In this document: positions 9,993 through 19,145 of the stretch, one piece after another
Layout of the letters: each line of letters begins with the position of its first letter
Position numbering within the stretch: position 1 is the first letter of the stretch
From: Amaricoccus sp003258405
GTDB lineage: Bacteria; Pseudomonadota; Alphaproteobacteria; Rhodobacterales; Rhodobacteraceae
Length of the DNA: 64,000 nt
NCBI RefSeq assembly: GCF_043226085.1
Contig: NZ_CP171227.1
Span: 1-64,000 of the forward strand
Direction: 5' to 3'
Notes under the pieces: generated by a model
Seen by the model: only the letters and a program-made list of their open reading frames with translations
Database searches by the model: none
What the model was told of the DNA's origin: nothing
Made by a program: the position numbers and the translations under genes

Positions 9993-11009
9993 TTGGCCGA
10001 AGATCTCCAGCGCCCCGCCCCCTCGGACGGCCTTTCCGCCGTGGATCCGGATCGGAGTGCCGCTCCCGTCGTCTCGATTCTGGTCATCAGTTACAATACC
10101 CGGGCGATGACCCTCGACTGCCTGAAGAGTGTGGTTGATGAGACGACGGTGCCCCATGAGGTGATTGTCGTCGACAATGATTCGCCGGATGGGTCCGCCG
10201 CCGCGATCGCTGAAGCCTTCCCGCATCTGCACCTCATCGCTAGCAAGGAGAACTACGGCTTTGCCAAGGGCAACAATGTCGCGGCAGGCCATGCTCGCGG
10301 CAAATACATCCTGCTTCTCAATCCCGACACGGTGGTGCTCGATCACGCGATCGACCGGATCGTAGCCTTCGCCGAGCGTACCCCCGATGCGAAGATCTGG
10401 GGTGGGCGCACTCTTCATGGCGACCGCAGCCTCAATCCCGGCAGTGTCTTCGGCCAGGTCACCCTATGGGCACTGTTCTGCCGCGCCTCGGGGCTGGCGG
10501 TTCTCTTTCCCCGGAACTCTCTTTTCAATTCCGAGGATCTCGGTGGCTGGGACCGCTCGGACGAGCGCGAGGTGCCGATCGTTCAGGGCAGCTTCCTGCT
10601 CATCACCCGCGACCTTTGGGAAACGCTCGGGGGTTTCGATCTTACCTATGTGATGTATGGCGAGGAGCAAGATCTCTGTCTCCGGGCCCGGCGCGACCAT
10701 GGCGCCCGGCCCCGCATGACGCCGGAGGCAGAGATCATTCATTTTCATGGTGCCTCCTCGCGCCGGGCCTCGCGCGAGATCATGACGCTGAAGGGTAAGG
10801 CGACGATCGTCCGCCGTTTCCTGCCACGCTGGCAGCAGCCGCTCGGGCTCTGGCTCCTACGCATCTGGCCCTGGAGCCGGATGGTGAGCGGAAAGACCCT
10901 GAGCCGGGTTACCGGGCGTCCGCGCTTTGCCGAAGCCGCCGAGCTCTGGGGCGAGGTCTGGCGAGCCCGTGCAGATTGGCGCAACGGTTATTCCGGCGGG
11001 GGGACCTGA
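9993..11009 (+). CDS. Glycosyltransferase family 2 (rhamnosyltransferase-like)
   Basis: A 338-residue GT-A enzyme. The start is a TTG with AAGGA nine bases upstream; no better start fits the N-terminal domain. Motifs are VVSILVISYNTRAMTLDCL, VIVVDNDSPDGSAAAI, ENYGFAKGNNVAAGHARGKY and the metal-binding LLLNPDTVV. A C-terminal MYGEEQDLCLRAR (the ED-type acid motif) is also seen. This pattern is that of WbbL/RfbF-like transferases, which add rhamnose or a similar deoxy sugar. The donor is not established. It is separated by 179 bases from the DUF2793 gene and by 157 from the VPLPA-CTERM gene. Confidence 0.87.
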   Translation: MAEDLQRPAPSDGLSAVDPDRSAAPVVSILVISYNTRAMTLDCLKSVVDETTVPHEVIVVDNDSPDGSAAAIAEAFPHLHLIASKENYGFAKGNNVAAGHARGKYILLLNPDTVVLDHAIDRIVAFAERTPDAKIWGGRTLHGDRSLNPGSVFGQVTLWALFCRASGLAVLFPRNSLFNSEDLGGWDRSDEREVPIVQGSFLLITRDLWETLGGFDLTYVMYGEEQDLCLRARRDHGARPRMTPEAEIIHFHGASSRRASREIMTLKGKATIVRRFLPRWQQPLGLWLLRIWPWSRMVSGKTLSRVTGRPRFAEAAELWGEVWRARADWRNGYSGGGT

Positions 11010-11166
11010 TCCCTCTTCCGGGGACTTTTGCTGAAGCGCTCCTGTGGCTTTTCTGCCCTGAAATTTGGGTAAGGTGGCCCGGATTTGTCATTAATCTTAA
11101 AAGAATTTGACTCAATCCGCCCCGGATCTGTAATTTTCCGGCCAGGGTATGAGGGGTTATACCGAA

Positions 11167-11955
11167 ATGTCTAGAGTGAATAAGTATTTTTGCGCCGTAT
11201 TGGCCGCGGCAGCAATGTTGGCGGCTTCCGCCGCCAGCGCAGTCAGCCTTGATATGGTGCGATACAATCGTGCCAATGCGCTCAAGGCTCAGGCTGAGTT
11301 GACGAGTTTTCTGGCCACCCACACCGTGACCAACAAGCGCGTCGAGACCTTCGACAAGTATAAGGCATGGAACGGCAAGACCGGGACGATCAACCCGAGG
11401 CACACCCAAGTCGGCAGTTTCACGCCGCAGGGGACCACGGGGTCGGGGAAATCCTCGGTTAATGGCGGTACCGGGCTTCAGGTGCGCCATGACAATTCCA
11501 TGCGCTGGGGCCGTTACAATTCGAACACCCCAGCGAGGAACATCGTCGGCAACAATTGGCTCGACAGCAACGACAACAAGACCATGCGGTGGCGGGTCAA
11601 GGGGGATGGCAAGTTTAACACAGTCGCCTTTCTTCTCACCGACATTGCCGATGTCGGCGGCAAGTTCTCGATCAAGGTTGGCAATACCGTATTTTCCGAT
11701 CTCTCCAAGGGCCGCCGCCTGAAGAATGGCAACATCCATTTTGTGGTCATCACGCTCGACGAGGCGGTGGACAGCATCAGCATCCGGCTCCGGCACGACA
11801 AGGCGAATGATGGCTTCGGCATCGACACCGCCATGGTGGCGAACGTGGCACCGGTACCGCTTCCGCCCGCGGCGGCACTCCTAATCTCGGGTGTGGCTGC
11901 TATCGGTGGCCTGCGCTATCGCCGTCGCCGCGCGGCGGAGCCCGCCGCGGCCTGA
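11167..11955 (+). CDS. VPLPA-CTERM sorting-domain surface protein
   Basis: A 262-residue secreted protein. The ATG at 11167 gives a signal peptide ending near ASAASA (residues 20-25) and has GAGGGG upstream. An in-frame ATG at 11149 is less likely. The body is Asn/Lys/Gly-rich and beta-like without a recognised domain. The end carries VPLPPAAALLISGVAAIGGL then RYRRRRAA. That is the tripartite motif, hydrophobic helix and Arg cluster of VPLPA-CTERM proteins, substrates of an exosortase (XrtD type) and usually tied to extracellular polysaccharide. No exosortase is encoded here. The gene is followed immediately by a cluster of strong hairpins. Confidence 0.85.
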   Translation: MSRVNKYFCAVLAAAAMLAASAASAVSLDMVRYNRANALKAQAELTSFLATHTVTNKRVETFDKYKAWNGKTGTINPRHTQVGSFTPQGTTGSGKSSVNGGTGLQVRHDNSMRWGRYNSNTPARNIVGNNWLDSNDNKTMRWRVKGDGKFNTVAFLLTDIADVGGKFSIKVGNTVFSDLSKGRRLKNGNIHFVVITLDEAVDSISIRLRHDKANDGFGIDTAMVANVAPVPLPPAAALLISGVAAIGGLRYRRRRAAEPAAA

Positions 11956-11976
11956 CGCCACATCAGGGATCTATCT

Positions 11977-12012
11977 TTGTTCTTGGCTCCGATCATGCGA
12001 AGCCAAGAACAA
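11977..12012. other. Inverted repeat downstream of VPLPA-CTERM gene
   Basis: TTGTTCTTGGCT (11977-11988) pairs perfectly with AGCCAAGAACAA (12001-12012) around a 12-base loop. It is the first of three consecutive hairpins after the stop codon at 11955, and may stabilise the 3' end of the transcript. Confidence 0.6.
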
Positions 12013-12015
12013 GAA

Positions 12016-12063
12016 AAATCAAAAAGAGAGCGCCGGCGCGTGTCGGCGCTCTCTTTTTGATTT
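12016..12063. terminator. Bidirectional rho-independent terminator
   Basis: A perfect 20-bp stem: the left arm 12016-12035 starts AAATCAAAAAGAGAG and the right arm 12044-12063 ends CTCTTTTTGATTT, with an 8-base loop. The A-rich left base and T-rich right base allow termination from either side. It lies between the plus-strand VPLPA-CTERM gene and the 3' end of the minus-strand glycosyltransferase ending at 12279, so it can serve both. Confidence 0.85.
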
Positions 12064-12278
12064 GCACGTCCTTCGCGGACGTGCCTGCCTTCTGCATGGC
12101 ATGAGGCACGGGCAGGGCAGAGCCCCGCGTGGGTGGATGCCCCTGCAGATCTTGTCATGTATGGTGGTATCGCACTCCTTCACCTCTCGGTGGGAGCGGC
12201 CTCATGGCAGATGCGGAAAGCCCGGTCCTGGGCAACCTGGTTATCCCTCAAGGTCGGAAGGCGGACCTCGCAGCAGGC
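12064..12278. other. Non-coding convergent intergenic stretch with hairpins
   Basis: No gene is supported here. It begins with an 8-bp perfect hairpin, GCACGTCC-TTCGC-GGACGTGC (12064-12084). Further on is a GGGC-AGA-GCCC element at 12115-12126, like those found at 51678 and, with a different loop, 43071. Confidence 0.55.
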
Positions 12279-13220
12279 TCAGGAGCGGTTCCAGCGGGTA
12301 TTCCCGGCACGGCCCCCCGGGCTGAGCAGGGCCTTCAGCATCTCGCTGGCCCGGAACAGGCGTACATTGACCACCGAGTGGAAGGCGAGCAACCGCTGTC
12401 CAGCCCCTTCGAGGCGGTCGGAGCGAAGGATGGCCGGGATCTCGGCGATTGGAGAGACCGCCATGGCCGGGATCTTGAGCGCCCATTTTAACCGGCCGCC
12501 GGGGCGGTCCAGCGCATAGAGGTGGAAATGATGGCTTACATGCCGGCTCCATTGCCGATAGAGCCCCTGCATGTCCTCGCGTGCGGGATGGAAAACCACC
12601 GCCTCGGGCGCATAGATCGTAGTGAAGCCCTTGGCATGGGCGCGCTGGCCCCAGTCGAGATCCTCAGGTACGTCGAGCCCGCCGAAGGGCCCCACCGCAG
12701 CAAAGACATCGCGCCGGATCACGAGATTGGCGGAGGCCGAAAAATGCAGCCGCGGGATCTGCATGCGCTGGCGGAAGCCGTAGAGCAGCTCGAAGGCTTC
12801 GGCCTTGTTGGGCGCGCCCTCATGGGCGATGGTAATGCGGATCTCGCCTCCCAGCGCCTCGAGGCCGGGATTGTCCCGGAAGCGGGCCATGATTGCTGCG
12901 ATCCAGCCGGGATCGGGTATGCAATCACTGTCAGTGAACGCGAGGAGGGGAGCATGGGTCTCTGCGGCACCCCGGTTGCGGGCAGGCCCTGGCCCGGGGA
13001 TGCTCTCCTGAAGCAGGCAGACATTCGGGAAGCGGGCAATCACGGCATGGGGCAGCTCCCGCGATCCATTGTCAACCACGAGGATCTCGGCGCGGCTCAT
13101 GTCAAATGTCTGGCCAGCCAGAGCATCGAGACATTTTCCGAGGCGCTCGGCATCGTTGAGATGCGGGATGATGACGGCAATCTCGGGGGCGGTTTGAGAG
13201 GCAGTCCGGGACATCGGCAT
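12279..13220 (-). CDS. Glycosyltransferase family 2
   Basis: A 313-residue GT-A enzyme. The ATG at 13220 has GAGGACC directly upstream; an open frame continues 31 codons further but lacks a better start. Motifs are EIAVIIPHLNDAERLGKCL, ILVVDNGSRELP, GPGPARNRGAAE and the metal-binding AFTDSDCIPDPGWIAA. The acceptor-side motif VPEDLDWGQRAHAKGF is also present. The TDSDC form of the DxD motif and PGPARNRG match actinobacterial/roseobacter GT2 enzymes acting in exopolysaccharide assembly. It stands alone, with a 358-base non-coding stretch upstream. Confidence 0.88.
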   Translation of the reverse strand: MPMSRTASQTAPEIAVIIPHLNDAERLGKCLDALAGQTFDMSRAEILVVDNGSRELPHAVIARFPNVCLLQESIPGPGPARNRGAAETHAPLLAFTDSDCIPDPGWIAAIMARFRDNPGLEALGGEIRITIAHEGAPNKAEAFELLYGFRQRMQIPRLHFSASANLVIRRDVFAAVGPFGGLDVPEDLDWGQRAHAKGFTTIYAPEAVVFHPAREDMQGLYRQWSRHVSHHFHLYALDRPGGRLKWALKIPAMAVSPIAEIPAILRSDRLEGAGQRLLAFHSVVNVRLFRASEMLKALLSPGGRAGNTRWNRS

Positions 13221-13578
13221 GGTCCTCAGGATAACGGCATGATCAGTGTACGGGGCCTGAACGAGCGCTCTTCGGAAACGGCCTTGTCCGTACCGAATAC
13301 CGCTTCGGAGCAACTCCGGAACCAGTGTGATGCAAAGTTCAAGGTTTCCCGCCCCATGCTCAAATAAAGTGGTCTGATGTAGAAGTCCGGATCTTATAGG
13401 ATATTTTTAGATGCGGGGCCGGATAAAAGTGTAAACTTCTTAAGTTCCCTTGGCGGAAAATAGCGCAGAAGGGCGGCCTCGTTTGCCAAGATCACGACAA
13501 TTTCGGCTGTCTGGAACATTTTCTCCAGCCCAAACCGGTCATGAGAACCGTACCCTCTCGCACGAGCTCCCGACAGGC
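13221..13578. promoter_or_regulatory. AT-rich non-coding region upstream of minus-strand glycosyltransferase
   Basis: These 358 bases separate the glycosyltransferase start (13220) from the 3' end of the epimerase gene. A block around 13380-13445 is distinctly AT-rich for this genome (ATCTTATAGGATATTTTTAG). On the minus strand it contains a TTTACA hexamer, but no well-spaced -10 was found. It probably holds the promoter of the glycosyltransferase; no gene is supported. Confidence 0.4.
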
Positions 13579-14616
13579 TCAGGTGCCGCCCGTCTCCAGG
13601 CCATAAAAGTTGCGATACCAGTCGATGAAGTGCTGCATGCCAGTCCTTAGCGGGGTCGCAGGACGGTAGTCGATGCTTTCTGCAAGCCGCGAGCTGTCGG
13701 CATAGGTGTCCGGCACGTCGCCGGGCTGGAGCGGCAGGAACTCCTTCACGGCCTCCTTGCCCATGGCTTCCTCGATGGCAGCAACGAAATCGCCGAGTTC
13801 AACGGGCTCGTTGTTACCGATGTTGTAGATCCGGAATGGTGCGCTCGAGGTGGCCGGATCCGGATGCGCGGGATCCCAGTCGGGCGCAGGAGCCGCAGGC
13901 TGGTCCGAGGTCCGGATCACGCCTTCGGTGATATCGCCGACATAGGTGAAATCACGGCTGTGCCGGCCATGGTTGAAGAGCTTGATCGGTCGCCCTTCGG
14001 AGATGGCCCTAGCAAAGAGCATCGGCGCCATGTCCGGCCGTCCCCAAGGCCCGTAGACGGTGAAGAAGCGGAGCCCGGTGCAGGGCAGGCGATAGAGATG
14101 GGCATAGGAATGCGCCATCAGCTCGTTCGCCCGCTTTGTCGCCGCATAGAACTGCAGCGGATGGTCTACCCCATGTCCCTCGGAGAAGGGCATGGTGGTG
14201 TTGGCTCCATAGACGCTGGAGGTCGAGGCGAAGGTGAGATGTGCGACCTTCGCATGGCGGCAGGCCTCGAGAATATGCGTGAAACCGAGAATGTTGCTCT
14301 GCACATAGGCCAGCGGGTTCTCGAGGCTGTAGCGCACGCCCGCCTGGGCGGCGAGATGGATGACCCGGTCGAAGCTGTCGGCCTCGAACACAGCTTCGAC
14401 CGCGGCACGGTCTGCGAGATCGGCGCGATGGAAGCGGTAGTCTGCCCCGGTCTTCGCGGCGATCCGCTCGAGCTCGGCAAGCCGGGCCTCCTTCAGAGAA
14501 GGGTCGTAATAGTCGTTGACCACATCGAAGCCCCGGACTGCGTCGCCCCGCTCGAGCAGGGCACGCGCCACATGGAAGCCGATGAAACCAGCCGCTCCGG
14601 TAACCAGAACTCGCAC
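13579..14616 (-). CDS. UDP-glucuronate 4-epimerase (SDR)
   Basis: A 345-residue extended short-chain dehydrogenase starting at a GTG with GGAG eight bases upstream. The N-terminal NAD site is VLVTGAAGFIGFHVARAL, the catalytic Ser/Thr lies in FASTSSVYG, and the Tyr/Lys pair in YAATKRANELMA. The family-specific sequences VNDYYDPSLKEARL and TVYGPWGRPDMA match UDP-glucuronate 4-epimerases (LspL/Cap1J type), which convert UDP-GlcA to UDP-GalA. The gene for UDP-glucose dehydrogenase, which makes UDP-GlcA, lies 29 bases upstream on the same strand. The two genes form a logical pathway operon supplying galacturonic acid to the polysaccharide. Confidence 0.9.
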   Translation of the reverse strand: MRVLVTGAAGFIGFHVARALLERGDAVRGFDVVNDYYDPSLKEARLAELERIAAKTGADYRFHRADLADRAAVEAVFEADSFDRVIHLAAQAGVRYSLENPLAYVQSNILGFTHILEACRHAKVAHLTFASTSSVYGANTTMPFSEGHGVDHPLQFYAATKRANELMAHSYAHLYRLPCTGLRFFTVYGPWGRPDMAPMLFARAISEGRPIKLFNHGRHSRDFTYVGDITEGVIRTSDQPAAPAPDWDPAHPDPATSSAPFRIYNIGNNEPVELGDFVAAIEEAMGKEAVKEFLPLQPGDVPDTYADSSRLAESIDYRPATPLRTGMQHFIDWYRNFYGLETGGT

Positions 14617-14645
14617 GGGCGTATCTCCGTTCTCTTGCGTCAGGG

Positions 14646-16007
14646 TCAGGCTGCCGAAGAGGAGGCTTGGCTGGCCGGGGGTGGGAGGCCGCGACCGATG
14701 GCGTAATACATGAAGCCCTTCTTCGCCATGCGGACCGGATCATAGAGATTGCGGCCATCGAAGATGACGGGATCCTTGAGCCGCTCCTTGATGAGATCGA
14801 AATCCGGCGCCCGGAAGACCTGCCACTCGGTCAGGGTGATGAGGGCATCCGCCCCGCGCAGGGCCGCCTCCTTGGTACCGCAGAGCGTAAGATCGGGCCG
14901 GTCGCCATAGATGCGCTGTGCCTCTTCCATCGCTTCGGGGTCGAAGGCCTGCACGCTTGCTCCGGCCTCCCAGAGCGCTTCCATCAGAACCCGCGAGGCG
15001 GCTTCCCGCATGTCGTCGGTATTGGGCTTGAAGGCGAGGCCCCAGAGGGCAAAGGTCCGGCCCTTGAGCATGCCGCCGTAATGACGGTTGATCTTGTCGA
15101 AGATCACTGTCTTCTGCTGTTCGTTGCGCTCCTCGACCGCATCGAGGATGGTCGGCACGAAGCCGGTTTGGCGGGCGGTGTGGATGAGGGCCTTCACATC
15201 CTTCGGGAAACATGAGCCGCCATAGCCCGCGCCGGGATAGATGAAGTGATAGCCGATGCGGACATCGGCCCCGATCCCGCGGCGCACTGCCTCGACATCC
15301 GCGCCCAGGCGCTCGGCGAGGTTGGCGATCTCGTTCATGAAGCTGATCTTGGTCGCTAGCATGCAGTTGGCGGCATACTTGGTCAGTTCCGCCGAGCGCA
15401 CATCCATGACGATGATCTTGTCATGGTTGCGGTTGAAGGGACCATAGACCTCGCGCAGCAGCTCCTCGCTCTCGGCATTCTCGGTTCCGATGACGATGCG
15501 GTCGGGGCGCATGCAATCCGCGACTGCAGCCCCTTCCTTGAGAAATTCCGGGTTGGAGACCACATCGAAGCCAAGATCGCTGCCCCGCTCGCTCAGGACC
15601 TCCGTCATCTTCGCCCGCACCTTGTCGGCGGTTCCGACCGGCACAGTGGACTTGGTGATCACAACCTTGGGCTCTTCCATGTGCCGGGCGATGGTGCCAG
15701 CCACACTGAGCACATATTGCAGGTCGGCCGAGCCGTCCTCGTCAGGCGGCGTGCCCACAGCAATGAACTGGATGCGGCCATGAGCCACACCCTCGGCCGC
15801 ATCGGTCGTGAAGTTAAGCCGTCCTTCGGCATGGTTCTTCTTTACCATGTCCTCGAGGCCGGGTTCGTAGATCGGTATGCGGCCTTCCTTGAGCCCTGCA
15901 ACCTTCGCTGCGTCGACATCGATGCACAGCACGTCATGCCCGACCTCGGCCAGGACGGTGCCCTGCACGAGACCGACATACCCGGTCCCAAATACGGTGA
16001 TCTTCAT
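14646..16007 (-). CDS. ugd: UDP-glucose 6-dehydrogenase
   Basis: A 453-residue enzyme oxidising UDP-glucose to UDP-glucuronate with two NAD+. The N-terminal Rossmann motif is ITVFGTGYVGLVQGTVLAE and the central-domain signature is KYAANCMLATKISFMNEIAN. The catalytic cysteine lies in GAGYGGSCFPKDVKAL near residue 263. The C-terminal UDP-binding domain contains ALWGLAFKPNTDDMREA. Length is normal for the family. The start has a strong AAGGAG six bases upstream. It is the first gene of a pair with the 4-epimerase. The UDP-GlcA it makes also feeds the UDP-xylose synthase at 48602. Confidence 0.95.
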   Translation of the reverse strand: MKITVFGTGYVGLVQGTVLAEVGHDVLCIDVDAAKVAGLKEGRIPIYEPGLEDMVKKNHAEGRLNFTTDAAEGVAHGRIQFIAVGTPPDEDGSADLQYVLSVAGTIARHMEEPKVVITKSTVPVGTADKVRAKMTEVLSERGSDLGFDVVSNPEFLKEGAAVADCMRPDRIVIGTENAESEELLREVYGPFNRNHDKIIVMDVRSAELTKYAANCMLATKISFMNEIANLAERLGADVEAVRRGIGADVRIGYHFIYPGAGYGGSCFPKDVKALIHTARQTGFVPTILDAVEERNEQQKTVIFDKINRHYGGMLKGRTFALWGLAFKPNTDDMREAASRVLMEALWEAGASVQAFDPEAMEEAQRIYGDRPDLTLCGTKEAALRGADALITLTEWQVFRAPDFDLIKERLKDPVIFDGRNLYDPVRMAKKGFMYYAIGRGLPPPASQASSSAA

Positions 16008-16168
16008 GATTTCTCCTTACGTCTCGGTCCGCTGCTCAAGATGCAGGGGAACCTGGCCGGGCGCATGACCTCTAAAATGGCATCCTAAGGCAGACAAGCC
16101 ATGTCGTGAATGGCAGGTATTGCCACCCGGCTCTTCTGCTCCTGATCTGGCCATATCTGACGCTGCCC

Positions 16169-17182
16169 TCATCTGGCGATCCCTGTCTCCAGAAAGTCGC
16201 CATAGGACCGATAGCGGTGCGAGATGCCGGAAATGAAGCGCCCCCCGCGGGCCCGCATCGTCTCGATCAGGTCACAATAGAGGCGGTAGTTGGCCGACCC
16301 TCGGCTGTAGCTCCCCGAACTGATGGCATATTCAATTTTTCGCCCAAGATCCGATGTGAACTTGAAATGCATGATCGGGATGATTCTCGTGCGGCTTGGC
16401 TGCTTGCTGGTCTGGTGACAGTTGAGAAAGTAGTCGCCCTTCCGCCAGAACACGATCGGGGTCTTGTGGATGACCTTGTGCGGCTCGTAGCGGTATCCGG
16501 TCAGCCGCCGGCGGAGCCGCATCACGAGGCTGCCTTGGGCGAGCACGTGATAGGTGCTGAGCAGGCGCGCGGTGCTGCCGGGGTAGATGGTCTTGGGCGT
16601 TTCCTCGCCATCGCGGAACTTCAGGAGCGGGCGGGCATCGAAATACCAGTCCGCATCGAATCTGAAACGGGCGGTGTCGGGTATCCCGAGAATGTCATTC
16701 ACATTCTCGGGATACATGTCGACCATGCATCCCCAGACGGCCTCGCAGCCCTCGCGCTCCAACTCCTTCGTGAGACCGGTCAGGCTCATGCCCTCGGGCA
16801 GAGCGAGGAACTCGTCGGCGTCCACGGCGACAGCCCACATGCCGGTGCAGAACTGGTTCATGATCTGGTCACGCCAGAGCCGGACGGCACGAGTTTCCAT
16901 GATCCGGGAACGGAATTCCGGCGCATATTCGATCTGCTGCGAATAGCGCACATCGCTGCCGAGGATCATGACATCGGGCTGTGTCTCGAGGAATTCGCGG
17001 GTTCCGTCGGTCGAACGATCATCGAGGATGATGAAACGGTCCGCCCCGAGGCGCCGGTAATAGGCGAGGAACTCCTCGAGGAAGAAAAGCTCGTTATGCA
17101 CGATGCCGCAGATCGTCAGCGCATAGGAGCCGGTCATCGGATTGTGGGTGATCGTGAGGGGCGAGTGCGTGTCGGAAGTCAT
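16169..17182 (-). CDS. Glycosyltransferase family 2-like (Glyco_tranf_2_4 type)
   Basis: A 337-residue protein from the ATG at 17182, preceded by AGAGGA; an ATG at 17206 in the same frame is an alternative. It opens with a nucleotide-binding strand, YALTICGIVHNELFFLEEFL, then DRFIILDDRSTDGTREFL. The metal motif is AVAVDADEFLALPEG, and a His/Phe-rich end (IPIMHFKFTSDLGRK) follows. These are features of the family that also includes DUF23/GT92-like enzymes. Sugar specificity is unknown. It sits in a run of minus-strand polysaccharide genes, 75 bases downstream of the ABC transporter gene. Confidence 0.82.
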   Translation of the reverse strand: MTSDTHSPLTITHNPMTGSYALTICGIVHNELFFLEEFLAYYRRLGADRFIILDDRSTDGTREFLETQPDVMILGSDVRYSQQIEYAPEFRSRIMETRAVRLWRDQIMNQFCTGMWAVAVDADEFLALPEGMSLTGLTKELEREGCEAVWGCMVDMYPENVNDILGIPDTARFRFDADWYFDARPLLKFRDGEETPKTIYPGSTARLLSTYHVLAQGSLVMRLRRRLTGYRYEPHKVIHKTPIVFWRKGDYFLNCHQTSKQPSRTRIIPIMHFKFTSDLGRKIEYAISSGSYSRGSANYRLYCDLIETMRARGGRFISGISHRYRSYGDFLETGIAR

Positions 17183-17256
17183 GCCCGTATCATCCTCTTG
17201 TCGCATATGATGCGGCTCTCCGGGCGCGTGCGCCCGGAGAGCCGCATCCAGGGAGG

Positions 17257-19059
17257 TCAGGCGCCCCCAGCCAGTGTCCGGAATTGCCGGTTGTTCTCGA
17301 ACAGCTCGGTATAGCTGCCTGCGGCCACGACGCGGCCCTGTTCCAGCATGAAGATGGTGTCGCAGTCGCGCACAGTGGTCAGCCGGTGTGCGATCATGAT
17401 GATCGTCTTGGCATGGCCGAGGTTGTGCACCGCATCCATCACCGCGCGTTCGGTGAGGTTGTCGAGCGCGCTCGTGGCCTCATCGAGGATCAGCACATCA
17501 GGATCGTGATAGAGGGCGCGGGCGATGCCGATGCGCTGGCGCTGACCTCCGGAAAGGCGCACCCCGCGTTCGCCCACCTTGGTCTCATAGCCCTGCGGCA
17601 TCTCGTCCATGACAAACTTGTGCAGCTCGGCGATGCGGGAGGCGTGTTCGACCGCTTCCATATCGATCTCGTCCGGACGTCGCCCGAAAGCGATGTTGGA
17701 GGCAATCGAGGCATCGGTCAGAAAGATTTGCTGCGGCACATAGCCGATCGAGCGTTGCCAGGCATGCCGGTTGGTCTCGGTGATTTCGAGACCGTCGACC
17801 AGCAATTTACCCTGATCTGGGATGAGCAGGCCTAGAACGATATCGACGGCGGTCGTCTTGCCTGCGCCGGTTCCGCCCACGATCCCGATTGTCGAGCGGG
17901 CGGGGATCTCGAGGCTGAGGCCCTGAAGCGCCGTCCGCTCCGCCTTGGGATAGGCATAGTGGATATCGACGAGCTCAAGCGTGGAATTGAGCGGTACGCT
18001 GGCCGTCTTGTCCAGCTCCGGACGCTGGCGCATGTTGGCCTGGGCCTCGATCATGTCCTCATGGAGCTTGTCGAGGGTTGGCTTTGAAAACCGGATCAGC
18101 GTCACGGAATTGTAGATCTTCTGCAGAGCCGGGAAGATGCGAACCCCCGCAAAGGCATAGATCGCGAGCACCGGGATCACCGAGGCGAGCGAGCCGTCGC
18201 CCCGGATGAGCAGGAAGAGCACGAAGGCGAGCATGCCGCCGAAGGCCACCGCCTCGAGGATGTAACGCGGCACCTCGCCGATGATCGAGCTCATTGCCTC
18301 GGCTTCCGCCAGACGGCGCGAGGGCTTGTGGAAACGCTGAAGGAAGCGCTTTTCCAGCCCGAGCAACTTCACGTCCTTGATGCCGCCAATCGCTTCTCCG
18401 ACGATCTGGAACCGCAGATCATTGGCGATCTTGCGCTCCTGGCCCAGGCGGTGGAGATATTTCTGGACGCTGACATAGATCAGCAGGTAGCTGCCGCCGA
18501 GCAGGACAGCGGAGGCAAAGGCGGCCTCGGGCCGGACGAAGATCAGAAGTCCGACGAGGGCGAGCACCACGACAGCGTAGGTGAGCAGAGACATCGCCGG
18601 GCGCAGTGAGCGGTTCACCACCTGCCCGACATCGCCGAGAATGTTGGCGCTCAAATCGCCACTGTGGCGATTGAGGAACCATGTATAGGGTTGGAACAGG
18701 TATCCCTCGAGCATCCGGCTCGAGATGCTGTCGCTGCGCATGGTGGAGAAGCGGAAGACGGCATATTGCACGACGGTGCGGAATGCCGTGCCGATCACCA
18801 CAATCGCAAAGACCCCGAAGCCGAGGAAGATCATGAAATTGTTCGGGTCGGTGAAGCCCAGCCCATTGTAGACGGACTGAAGGACGCTGTGCCGCTGGAT
18901 GATTCCGGGATCGGACAGAACCACCATGAACGGTACGATCGAGGCAACCCCGACCATCTCGAAGAACCCCATGAAGAGGATCAGGACCAGCAGTATGTAG
19001 AACCTGCCCTTCTCCCGCGGGGTCAGCAAGTCCAGGAGCTTGCGGTAGGTGTCAAACAT
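17257..19059 (-). CDS. ABC transporter, fused permease-ATPase (PglK/MsbA-like flippase)
   Basis: A 600-residue half-transporter. The N-terminal 330 residues carry about six membrane helices (for example FYILLVLILFMGFFEMVGVA and LLTYAVVVLALVGLLIFV). The ATPase domain has Walker A VGGTGAGKTT near residue 395, signature VRLSGGQRQRIGIARAL and Walker B VLILDEATSALDN. An H-loop MIAHRLTTV completes the site. The arrangement and the short EMVGVASIVPFM element resemble PglK, the flippase for lipid-linked oligosaccharides, more than drug exporters. It lies beside a Wzy/ligase-like gene. It probably moves lipid-linked repeat units to the periplasm, which would differ from the KpsMT route encoded nearby. 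Confidence 0.88.
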   Translation of the reverse strand: MFDTYRKLLDLLTPREKGRFYILLVLILFMGFFEMVGVASIVPFMVVLSDPGIIQRHSVLQSVYNGLGFTDPNNFMIFLGFGVFAIVVIGTAFRTVVQYAVFRFSTMRSDSISSRMLEGYLFQPYTWFLNRHSGDLSANILGDVGQVVNRSLRPAMSLLTYAVVVLALVGLLIFVRPEAAFASAVLLGGSYLLIYVSVQKYLHRLGQERKIANDLRFQIVGEAIGGIKDVKLLGLEKRFLQRFHKPSRRLAEAEAMSSIIGEVPRYILEAVAFGGMLAFVLFLLIRGDGSLASVIPVLAIYAFAGVRIFPALQKIYNSVTLIRFSKPTLDKLHEDMIEAQANMRQRPELDKTASVPLNSTLELVDIHYAYPKAERTALQGLSLEIPARSTIGIVGGTGAGKTTAVDIVLGLLIPDQGKLLVDGLEITETNRHAWQRSIGYVPQQIFLTDASIASNIAFGRRPDEIDMEAVEHASRIAELHKFVMDEMPQGYETKVGERGVRLSGGQRQRIGIARALYHDPDVLILDEATSALDNLTERAVMDAVHNLGHAKTIIMIAHRLTTVRDCDTIFMLEQGRVVAAGSYTELFENNRQFRTLAGGA

Positions 19060-19145
19060 GCAGATCCTCTTACGACCACGAACTCTTGCTGCCGGGCGGG
19101 TTTGCGGTGGCCCTTTCCCGCACTTCAGCCCGACGGACGATCATA

